From positions 1-20,346 of the forward strand of contig JBOEGT010000067.1 in NCBI GenBank assembly GCA_050633585.1: a stretch of 20,346 nt of DNA, read 5' to 3'. Each line of letters begins with the position of its first letter. Within the stretch, counting starts at the first letter, position 1. Positions 1 through 6,428 of this stretch are shown here, piece after piece. The notes under the pieces were generated by a model. That model worked only from the letters and a program-made list of their open reading frames with translations, was not told the origin of the DNA and made no database searches. The position numbers were made by a program, and so were the translations under genes. The DNA comes from CALKZN01 sp050633585. GTDB taxonomy: Bacteria; Pseudomonadota; Gammaproteobacteria; Arenicellales; Arenicellaceae.

Positions 1-221
1 TTTGTTGCAGTCTTCTTTGTTGTTGCTTTAGCCTTATTTGGCAACGCTCGGCAATGCGCTTTTGTTTTCACATTATTTTTATTCACAGACGCCTTGCGCC
101 AAGAACAGCTTTTATTAGCGCTACACTGACTACTACTTAAACCAACACACTGACTCTGCGCCGACGCCGGCACGCTTAGCAACAACAATGTTGACGCTAT
201 AAATGCTAATAATATTTTCAT
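1..221 (-). CDS. Small secreted Cys-containing protein, partial (runs off left edge)
   Basis: Translating the minus strand from the ATG at 221-219 gives 73 codons with no stop before the window edge, so the C-terminus is missing. The first 21 residues form a classic signal peptide: Lys2, a hydrophobic run, then a PASA cleavage motif. The mature part starts QSQC and has four Cys (residues 25, 33, 39, 58), an SCSW motif and a Lys/Thr/Ala-rich tail (residues about 61-73). A good ribosome site (GAGG, 234-231 on the minus strand) precedes the ATG. Paired cysteines after a signal peptide suggest a disulfide-bonded periplasmic or secreted protein. I do not recognise the family. It lies 172 bp downstream of the lipoprotein gene on the same strand. 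Confidence 0.7.
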   Translation of the reverse strand, partial: MKILLAFIASTLLLLSVPASAQSQCVGLSSSQCSANKSCSWRKASVNKNNVKTKAHCRALPNKAKATTKKTAT

Positions 222-392
222 TTTCAATCCTCTAACTATTTTTCAGGCACACACCCTTGATGAATGGCAATCATATTGTCAAAAAACACAACAAACAATC
301 TGATCGCAAACTGTTTCACAATATTTATCGTTTCAAAAAAACAGATAACATTTGACAGACATCACCAAGGAGCAACCAAAACACGTCACCAT

Positions 393-836
393 TTATTTTG
401 TCGCTGAAAACGAACCTGTTAAGTCAACATCAATGCCTCGACACTTGCCATCCCCTCCTATATCTCCAGATGCCGTTGAACCATCAACAGTACCACTGAC
501 ATTAACAACGCCCTCGCACTCACCCTCATTGATAGTTAAACTCCCATTAAAACCACCATTACTCCCAATAGTCGTGGTGAACACCTCATCTGGATCGTCT
601 CCAGAAAATGTCACCGTATTATCCTCACTAACGGTTATCGTCACTGGCTCAGTAAAGCGCTCACTCAAAAGACCTGCTTCCGCTTTAGCACTAATAGTGC
701 CACGATAAACACCGACTAAAGAGTTGGGAACATCTCCCGCCGTGACATCCACATTATCTACCGAGGTATCTGAATCACTACACGCCGACAAAAGAAACAC
801 ACACACCGATACAACTATACGCTTAAAATACTTCAT
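393..836 (-). CDS. Small lipoprotein, function unknown
   Basis: A 147-residue protein with a lipoprotein signal: positively charged start (MKYFKR), a hydrophobic stretch and lipobox LSAC with the lipidated Cys at residue 19. A Ser/Asp-rich linker follows. The rest is Thr/Ser/Gly/Asp-rich with alternating polar and hydrophobic residues, suggesting a small beta-sandwich, and carries two further Cys that could form a disulfide. Ser20/Asp21 after the Cys do not give the classic inner-membrane Asp at +2, so outer-membrane sorting is the simpler guess. A strong Shine-Dalgarno (AGAGGA) lies just upstream of the ATG. It is 43 bp downstream of the SLC13 permease and may be read from the same transcript. 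No family recognised. Confidence 0.8.
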   Translation of the reverse strand: MKYFKRIVVSVCVFLLSACSDSDTSVDNVDVTAGDVPNSLVGVYRGTISAKAEAGLLSERFTEPVTITVSEDNTVTFSGDDPDEVFTTTIGSNGGFNGSLTINEGECEGVVNVSGTVDGSTASGDIGGDGKCRGIDVDLTGSFSATK

Positions 837-857
837 TCTTCCTCTACTACTTTAATT

Positions 858-874
858 ATGGGCTATAAACCCAT
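858..874 (-). other. Short hairpin after the SLC13 gene, weak terminator candidate
   Basis: ATGGG (858-862) and CCCAT (870-874) are complementary with a 7-nt loop, placed 6 bp past the stop codon of the minus-strand permease. The stem is only 5 bp and no T-run follows in the minus direction, so it is unlikely to terminate efficiently. Read-through into the lipoprotein gene is plausible. Confidence 0.25.
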
Positions 875-879
875 GTAGT

Positions 880-2733
880 TTAAAAGAAAATATTAAGCAT
901 GAAAACAATCATCACCAAGATAATTGCCGTCATTAGTCCCCCAACTCGAACAAAATCGGTCACTTTGTAACCTGCCGGCCCCATAATTAATGCATTCACC
1001 TGATGAGTCGGAATCAAAAAAGAGTTCGATGCTGCTAGAGCAACGGTTAGGGCAAACATCGTTGGACTAGCATCAAGCCCGACAGCCATCTTGATAGCAA
1101 TAGGCACCAACAGAATAGTTGCGCCAACATTCGACATAACTAAGGTGAATGCTGTTGCCAATGTCGCCAAGAACAATTGCACCGCCCAGGCTGGCAATCC
1201 TTGCATCAACTGCAAAACTACCGACGCAATCCAGTTAGCAGAACCCGTCTGATCCATCACCAAACCGAGAGGAATCAATGACGCCAAAAGGAAAATAGTT
1301 TGCCAACTAACCGCGCGGTATGCCTCATCAATATTCAAAACGCCACTGATCAGCATACCAACAGCGCCTACCATCAGCGACAAAGATAACGGCAAGCTAC
1401 TAAACAGGACCAAGTTAATGGCGATAAAAAAAGAAATACCCGCATAAATTAACTTATCAGGCCGAAATGACTCTTTCGGAAAATCCGTTACAACCGCCAA
1501 GTCTTTATTCCCATCAACAACCTTTACCAAATCACTCCACTGGGCGTGAGCCACCACGGTATCACCCGCTTGAAAGACCAGTTCAGACAAATTTTCATCG
1601 ATAATAGTGTCGACACGATAAACCGCAAGAACGCGCATACCAAAACGACGTCTAAAGTTTGTTTGACCAATGGTTTGGCCAATTAACTTCGAATCCGGAG
1701 GAATAACAGCCTCAACAATACCCGCACTGGTATCACTCAACGGTTCAGAAAATTCTCGCATAACCGGACGCACTTTTAAGCCTCGTGTAGCCGCATACTC
1801 TTCAATAGCAACTTTTGACCCCATAATTGCTAATACAGACCCCTCATCTACCATCATATTTGAGGGTGGGATAATACGAAGATCATTGCCCGTTTTCACA
1901 CCTAAAATCCAGCCTGCGCGCCCATAAGAGTTTAAATCATGTAGCGTATTACCAATTAAACGGCTATTAGGCTGAACCTCCACCTCAAACATTCTTCCAT
2001 CAATACCATACACATCTTTAAAATGCTGCAAGCTTTGAGATGAGCCTGAACTTTTCTGAGTAACCGGCAAAAGACGGCGCCCTAAAATCAAGAAATATAA
2101 TATACCAACACCTACCAGCGTTATCCCGATAGGCGTTACTGAAAACAAACCCAACGGCTCCATTTTTGGAACGTTTTCAGGCAAGCCAGCATTCGCGTTT
2201 TTAAGTAAATCATTTAACAGAATCAAGGGGCTTGACCCCACCATTGTGACTGTCCCACCTAAAATTGCACAAAACCCCATCGGCATCAACAATCGCCCCA
2301 CAGGAATACCTGTTCGCCTTGATACACGGTTCACCACAGGCAAAAACAATGCTGCCGCACCAATGTTCTGCATAAAACTGGATATATAAGCCACCACGAT
2401 TGAAATAGTAATCATGATGCGTTTTTCTGTTCGTCCAGCAAACTTCAAGATCAATGAAGCCAATCGCCCCATCACGCCAGTCTTATCGAGACCTGCACCA
2501 ATAATCATCACGGCGATAATTGATATGACCGCATTACTCGAAAACCCGCTAAATAAATCTTTGGGGTCCATCAAACCTGAATATCCAGGTATCACGGCGC
2601 TAATCCCAATCAGCACCATAATAATAATGCCTGCCACATCGACACGAACTATTTCAGAAACGAATAAAAAAACGGCTAAAGAAAGAAGTCCAAGAACCGC
2701 AATAATTTCAAGAGTCAGGCCGAGTTCTTGCAT
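880..2733 (-). CDS. SLC13/DASS-family permease with two TrkA_C domains
   Basis: A 617-residue inner-membrane protein. Residues about 5-220 hold several membrane helices with the segment GGTVTMVGSSP, the first re-entrant loop region of the divalent anion:sodium symporter fold. Residues about 225-310 and 325-410 are two soluble RCK_C (TrkA_C) domains, each with the pattern NSRLIGNT / DSKLIGQT and a GS/GDTV strand. The second membrane half (about 420-617) carries MSNVGATILLVPIAIKM and a SFLIPTHQVNALIMGPAGY segment typical of the family. Known relatives carry sulfate, dicarboxylates or other anions, and the RCK_C domains are regulatory. The first-half motif reads SSP where many transporters have SNT or TN, so the substrate cannot be assigned. 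It is divergent from a second permease of the same build; 150 bp separate the two. No clear Shine-Dalgarno precedes the ATG. Confidence 0.88.
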   Translation of the reverse strand: MQELGLTLEIIAVLGLLSLAVFLFVSEIVRVDVAGIIIMVLIGISAVIPGYSGLMDPKDLFSGFSSNAVISIIAVMIIGAGLDKTGVMGRLASLILKFAGRTEKRIMITISIVVAYISSFMQNIGAAALFLPVVNRVSRRTGIPVGRLLMPMGFCAILGGTVTMVGSSPLILLNDLLKNANAGLPENVPKMEPLGLFSVTPIGITLVGVGILYFLILGRRLLPVTQKSSGSSQSLQHFKDVYGIDGRMFEVEVQPNSRLIGNTLHDLNSYGRAGWILGVKTGNDLRIIPPSNMMVDEGSVLAIMGSKVAIEEYAATRGLKVRPVMREFSEPLSDTSAGIVEAVIPPDSKLIGQTIGQTNFRRRFGMRVLAVYRVDTIIDENLSELVFQAGDTVVAHAQWSDLVKVVDGNKDLAVVTDFPKESFRPDKLIYAGISFFIAINLVLFSSLPLSLSLMVGAVGMLISGVLNIDEAYRAVSWQTIFLLASLIPLGLVMDQTGSANWIASVVLQLMQGLPAWAVQLFLATLATAFTLVMSNVGATILLVPIAIKMAVGLDASPTMFALTVALAASNSFLIPTHQVNALIMGPAGYKVTDFVRVGGLMTAIILVMIVFMLNIFF

Positions 2734-2883
2734 ATTGAATCATTTTTTTTGAAGGGGTTGAACATTTTCGAATTCTATCACAAATATTGGAACTATCAGT
2801 CTCAAAAATCACTGTTTACAGATAAAAAATTATAAGCAATTGGCACATACATTTTTATATCTTCATGCTAGGATTTTACAGGT
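2734..2883. other. Divergent intergenic region between the two permeases
   Basis: This 150-bp AT-rich gap must contain the promoters for both permease genes. I could not place a convincing -35/-10 pair for either. A CTGTTTACAG segment (near 2813) and TGGCAC (2841-2846) are visible, but neither completes a recognised promoter or operator. Confidence 0.4.
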
Positions 2884-4722
2884 TTGAACAACATAGAAAA
2901 TAACATGGATCTAAACTCTCACGCTATAGCCACAATGCTATTAACGGTACTAGCTTTGGTACTATTTAGTCGCGAACGAACACCGCTAGAATCTTCTAGC
3001 TTGCTAGTCATCGTACTACTCGCGTTTGGGTTTTCGCTGTTCCCATATACAAACCCTCAAGGACAAACCCTTGATCCGTTAAAATTTTTCACAGGGTTTG
3101 GTCATGAAGCCCTTCTTGCTGTATGTGGTTTAATGGTGGCTGGGCATGGCCTAGTCAGAACTGGCGCATTAGAACCCATTGGGAGACTGTTAGCCAAGCT
3201 CTGGAACATGAGCCCAACACTCTCTCTCCTTGGTACGTTACTGGTTGGCGGTATTTTAAGCGCTTTTATCAACAACACACCAATCGTTGTTCTTTTACTC
3301 CCCATACTGGTCTCGGTTGCAGTTCGCACCAACACAAACGCATCCGGTATTTTAATGCCCATGGGGCTTGCCACATTACTAGGAGGCATGACAACAACGA
3401 TCGGCACATCAACCAACTTATTAGTTGTCAGCGCAGCTAAAGATTACGGCATAGGCTCGTTTGGGATTTTTGACTTTGTTTTACCAGGCAGTATTGCGGC
3501 AGGTGTTGGAATCATATATTTATGGCTAATCGCTCCTTATTTATTACCTAAACGGGTATCCATGATGCCCAATACATCACCCAGAATTTTTACCGCTCAC
3601 TTACTCATCCCTGAAGGCAGCATTTCAATCGATAAACCTTTACGCGACATACTGGAAAAAACAGGCAATCGCATGAAAGTTGAACGAATTAGAAAGCCAG
3701 AAGAAACATTTATTTTACCATTCCCAGATGCAACAGTGAGGCAAGGCGATCGCTTGCTCGTTAGAGACACACCGCAAAACCTCAAAGAATTTGAATCACT
3801 CATTGGCGCCACACTCTATAAAAAGAATGTTCAAATTGACGAGGAACACCCTCTCACAGAAGACAACCAACAACTTGCTGAACTCGTGATTGATCGCGGC
3901 TCACCCATGGTAAGACGCTCATTAAAAGATATTCGCTTTAAAGATACATATAATATTGTCACACTTGCCATTCACCGCCGAGGCAAGGCGCTGGAATCAA
4001 TGCCACAAGGCATTGACAACGTTTCCCTAAAAATTGGTGATGTACTCCTAGTTCAAGGCAGCAAAGAATGCATTGAGGAAGTAAAGCAACGCAATCAATT
4101 TCTCGTACTCGATGGAACAACTGACTTGCCAGTTACCTCCAAAGCACCGCTATCATTAGCTATTATGGCAGCGATTATTGGACTTTCTATTTTCAACATT
4201 GTCCCAATCAGCATTAGCGCTATTGGTGGCTCACTATTAATGGTCGCAACAAACTGCCTATCTTGGCAAGACGTTAAACGCTCTTTAAGTGCACCCGTCA
4301 TCTTAATTGTCGTTGCAAGCCTCGCGCTGAGTTATGCGCTTACCCAAACGGGTGCCACAGACTTCCTAGCACTCAGCTTTATCCAACTCACTCATGGCAT
4401 GTCGGCGGCATTCGTTTTAAGCGCATTAATGTTTTTAATGGGCATTCTCACTAACGTTGTCTCAAATAATGCAGCCGCTCTAATTGGCACACCAATTGCG
4501 ATCAAAATTGCACAAACACTCGGAGCACCTCCAGAAGCTTTTATTTTGGCCGTTTTATTTGGTGCCAATTTAAGCTTTGCCACACCCATGGCCTATCAAA
4601 CAAACTTACTCGTCATGAATGCCGGGGGCTATACGTTTGGAGATTTTGTTCGGGTTGGTCTACCTCTAGCTTTAATCGTTTGGGCAACACTGAGCGTCGT
4701 CTTGCCCGCAATTTATTTTTAA
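2884..4722 (+). CDS. SLC13/DASS-family permease with two TrkA_C domains (second copy)
   Basis: A 612-residue inner-membrane anion permease with the same plan as the divergent neighbour: an N-terminal membrane half, two soluble RCK_C domains (about residues 235-310 and 330-405), then a C-terminal membrane half. The first half has TTIGTSTNLLVVSAA, and the second has VSNNAAALIGTPIAIKIA followed by FATPMAYQTNLLVMNAGGY. The TN motifs of the sodium/substrate loops are better preserved here than in the neighbour. The start is uncertain. TTG at 2884 has AGGA (2870-2873) at a usable 10-nt distance; ATG at 2905, in the same frame, has no ribosome site. Sequence divergence between the two copies suggests an old duplication or different substrates. 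Sulfate, dicarboxylate or other anions are all possible. Confidence 0.87.
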   Translation: MNNIENNMDLNSHAIATMLLTVLALVLFSRERTPLESSSLLVIVLLAFGFSLFPYTNPQGQTLDPLKFFTGFGHEALLAVCGLMVAGHGLVRTGALEPIGRLLAKLWNMSPTLSLLGTLLVGGILSAFINNTPIVVLLLPILVSVAVRTNTNASGILMPMGLATLLGGMTTTIGTSTNLLVVSAAKDYGIGSFGIFDFVLPGSIAAGVGIIYLWLIAPYLLPKRVSMMPNTSPRIFTAHLLIPEGSISIDKPLRDILEKTGNRMKVERIRKPEETFILPFPDATVRQGDRLLVRDTPQNLKEFESLIGATLYKKNVQIDEEHPLTEDNQQLAELVIDRGSPMVRRSLKDIRFKDTYNIVTLAIHRRGKALESMPQGIDNVSLKIGDVLLVQGSKECIEEVKQRNQFLVLDGTTDLPVTSKAPLSLAIMAAIIGLSIFNIVPISISAIGGSLLMVATNCLSWQDVKRSLSAPVILIVVASLALSYALTQTGATDFLALSFIQLTHGMSAAFVLSALMFLMGILTNVVSNNAAALIGTPIAIKIAQTLGAPPEAFILAVLFGANLSFATPMAYQTNLLVMNAGGYTFGDFVRVGLPLALIVWATLSVVLPAIYF

Positions 4723-4756
4723 ATCAACGGCAGAACGTTTCAAAAAATGCGTCATG

Positions 4757-5110
4757 TTAATCTAAATTCAAAGCCGTGGCCCAGAGCTCTTCCTTGAACC
4801 CCACTAACGCCACGGAAGACGCGATTAGAAACGGTCGCTTGATCAACATACCATTGCCGGATAAAAGCGCTAGCGCTTCAGTGTCGCTCATACCCGGTAA
4901 TGTTGACTTCATATCTAACTCTCGATATTGCATACCCGAGGTATTAAATAATTTTTTTCTATCGCCTAGCACCAGCAACATTTGGTTTAACTCTTCTAGA
5001 CTTGGCGGAGTCTCGGTAATATCAATCAATTCAACATCAATCGCATTATCCTTTAAAAACTTCACCGCTTTACGGCACGTAGAACATTTTGGGTATTGAT
5101 ATAACTTCAC
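4757..5110 (-). CDS. ArsC/Spx-family thioredoxin-fold protein
   Basis: A 117-residue thioredoxin-fold protein with CSTC (Cys9, Cys12) followed by RKA near the N-terminus, the LFNTSG..YRE block, and GMLIKRP near residue 90, all hallmarks of the ArsC/Spx/YffB family. A CXXC pair is typical of the Spx/MgsR/YffB side rather than of plasmid arsenate reductases, so an arsenate-reducing role should not be assumed. No arsR, arsB or acr3 gene is nearby. The start is GTG at 5110-5108, supported by AGAGGA six bases upstream on the minus strand. It is convergent with the second permease (34-bp gap, no clear terminator) and 80 bp downstream of the LysR gene, so it could be read from the regulator's transcript. 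Confidence 0.88.
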   Translation of the reverse strand: MKLYQYPKCSTCRKAVKFLKDNAIDVELIDITETPPSLEELNQMLLVLGDRKKLFNTSGMQYRELDMKSTLPGMSDTEALALLSGNGMLIKRPFLIASSVALVGFKEELWATALNLD

Positions 5111-5190
5111 GTTAATCCTCTTTTCATTTAACTTTAGTTGTATAGCGTCGGTAAGTTTTTATTTTACGCTCAATATGACAAGCTCAAATT

Positions 5191-6129
5191 TTATAAGTTT
5201 AAATACTGATCAAGCTTTAAAAAATGTTCATGCATACGATTCTTAGCAATAGATGATATTTGCTGACGAAGCCAAATTAAACCAGCATCATTCATTTGCC
5301 GCTGATGATAATAGCAAGCAATTTCAGGCTCATATAGCTCAATAGGTATATCAACAACTATCAAATCTCCATTGAATATTTCTTTTTCAACAGCCAGAGT
5401 TGGAGCAATTCCAATTAAATCACTATTTAATAACAAGGAACCAACTGAGGAAAAATGATTCACTGTCATCGCTATTCTTCTCTGCAAGTTATATGACTTC
5501 AGAAAATCATCTTGCATAGACGATGTATCACCCGACAAAGACACCATTAAATGATCTGCAGAGCAATATTCTTCAATTGTTAAAGACTTTTTTGCCAAAG
5601 GATGCCCAGCCCTCATCACACATGCTGAACGAGATTTAAATAATATCTCTCCATCAATCTTACGTGAGGCCTGCGCCATCGAACCCAAGACTAAATCGAC
5701 TTTTGCGTAGTTAAGCAACTCTTCACAATTGACAATCGTGTAAGGCACAGCATAAATATCAATACCAGGCGCCTCTTTTTCGATAATAGCGCGCAGCGAG
5801 TGCCATACCGCATTAATACCGATATCGGCCGCTGCGATATAAAAGCTTCTCTGTGCAGTTGCGGGGTCGAACCCAGACGGAGACACTGCTCGGTCTAATT
5901 TTTGCATGGGATCGCTGATTTGCTTCCATAAATTGACTGCATATGGTGTTGGACTGACATTGCGCCCATCTTTGACAAACAATTCATCATTCCAAGCAAC
6001 CCGCATTCTTGCCAAGGCATTAGAGACCGCTGGCTGAGTAATTGCCAAACTATCCGCCGCTCGAGTAATCGACCCTTGAGTCATGATAGCGTCAAACACC
6101 ACTAAAAGACTAAAATCTTGTTGCTTCAT
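5191..6129 (-). CDS. LysR-family transcriptional regulator
   Basis: A 312-residue protein with the standard LysR layout. The N-terminal winged helix-turn-helix spans residues about 5-62, with GSITRAADSLAITQPAVSNAL as the core and the wing ending DELFVKDGRNVSPTPYA. A periplasmic-binding-type effector domain covers about 88-300. The DELFV..GR...PTP wing resembles the NodD/NahR/LeuO-like branch. It is transcribed away from the kinase operon across a 299-bp region, an arrangement in which LysR proteins often control the divergent genes. However, the kinase operon has a sigma-54-like element, which LysR proteins do not usually serve. Two small perfect inverted repeats (6142-6155 and 6164-6180) lie just ahead of its start and could be its own operator. 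Effector unknown. Confidence 0.92.
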   Translation of the reverse strand: MKQQDFSLLVVFDAIMTQGSITRAADSLAITQPAVSNALARMRVAWNDELFVKDGRNVSPTPYAVNLWKQISDPMQKLDRAVSPSGFDPATAQRSFYIAAADIGINAVWHSLRAIIEKEAPGIDIYAVPYTIVNCEELLNYAKVDLVLGSMAQASRKIDGEILFKSRSACVMRAGHPLAKKSLTIEEYCSADHLMVSLSGDTSSMQDDFLKSYNLQRRIAMTVNHFSSVGSLLLNSDLIGIAPTLAVEKEIFNGDLIVVDIPIELYEPEIACYYHQRQMNDAGLIWLRQQISSIAKNRMHEHFLKLDQYLNL

Positions 6130-6141
6130 TATCTTTGCTCA

Positions 6142-6155
6142 ATCTTGTCCAAGAT
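6142..6155. promoter_or_regulatory. Inverted repeat ATCTTG-TC-CAAGAT
   Basis: A perfect 6-bp-arm inverted repeat with a 2-bp centre, beginning 13 bp upstream of the LysR start codon. It may be an autoregulatory operator or a small hairpin in the LysR leader. No known consensus matches. Confidence 0.35.
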
Positions 6156-6163
6156 GGGGAACA

Positions 6164-6180
6164 TGCACCCACACAGTGCA
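6164..6180. promoter_or_regulatory. Inverted repeat TGCAC-N7-GTGCA
   Basis: A perfect 5-bp-arm inverted repeat of 17 bp total, 8 bp from the ATCTTG repeat. The overall size suits a LysR-type dimer site, but it does not fit the T-N11-A rule exactly. Confidence 0.3.
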
Positions 6181-6336
6181 AACATGATCCAACATCAACC
6201 TAGGTATTTTCATTATTCAATCACCAAACACACGCAATAGTTTATGCCCCTTAAATGCTGCTGTATCAAGCCTTTCAAATCAAAAAAGACTTTTAAAACA
6301 CACCTCACGACTATTTCTTAACACTTTTTAACGTAC

Positions 6337-6352
6337 TGGCACGAATCGTGCT
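6337..6352 (+). promoter_or_regulatory. Sigma-54 (-24/-12) promoter candidate overlapping a perfect palindrome
   Basis: The sequence TGGCACGAATCGTGCT matches the sigma-54 consensus TGGCACG-N4-TTGCW at every defined position except one (G for T at 6348), with correct GG-to-GC spacing. Transcription would start near 6363, giving a leader of about 66 nt before the kinase ATG. The core 6339-6351 is also a perfect 13-bp palindrome (GCACGA-A-TCGTGC). The match could therefore instead be a repressor or activator operator that resembles a promoter by chance. Confidence 0.55.
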
Positions 6353-6428
6353 TTTATTAAAATTAAGGTGTAGATGTATAGCAAGAAACCATTTCAAACA
6401 TTAAAAAATATGTTCTCAGGGGGGGACT

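Larger units (their letters stand above)
6130..6428. other. 299-bp divergent control region between LysR gene and kinase operon
   Basis: No open frame of note lies here. It holds the two inverted repeats near the LysR start and the sigma-54-like palindrome at 6337-6352. The roughly 150 bp between them are AT-rich, long enough for activator (enhancer-binding protein) sites; I could not pick a clear one. Confidence 0.5.

Noticed and set aside
254..282. Sigma-70 promoter for the left-edge gene (TTGACA on minus at 282-277)
   Set aside because: The -35 is perfect, but no acceptable -10 exists 16-18 bp downstream (CAAGGG at 17 bp).
352..708. 118-residue plus-strand open frame
   Set aside because: It lies opposite the lipoprotein gene, whose lipobox and strong ribosome site are convincing. 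The plus-strand product is low-complexity Pro/Ser/Thr/Leu, typical of an antisense shadow.
2841..2856. TGGCAC as a second sigma-54 promoter ahead of the plus-strand permease
   Set aside because: The -12 GC dinucleotide is missing at the required spacing (TTTT instead).
4757..5110. Arsenic resistance function
   Set aside because: The CXXC motif and lack of ars neighbours favour a Spx/YffB-like protein over a dedicated arsenate reductase.
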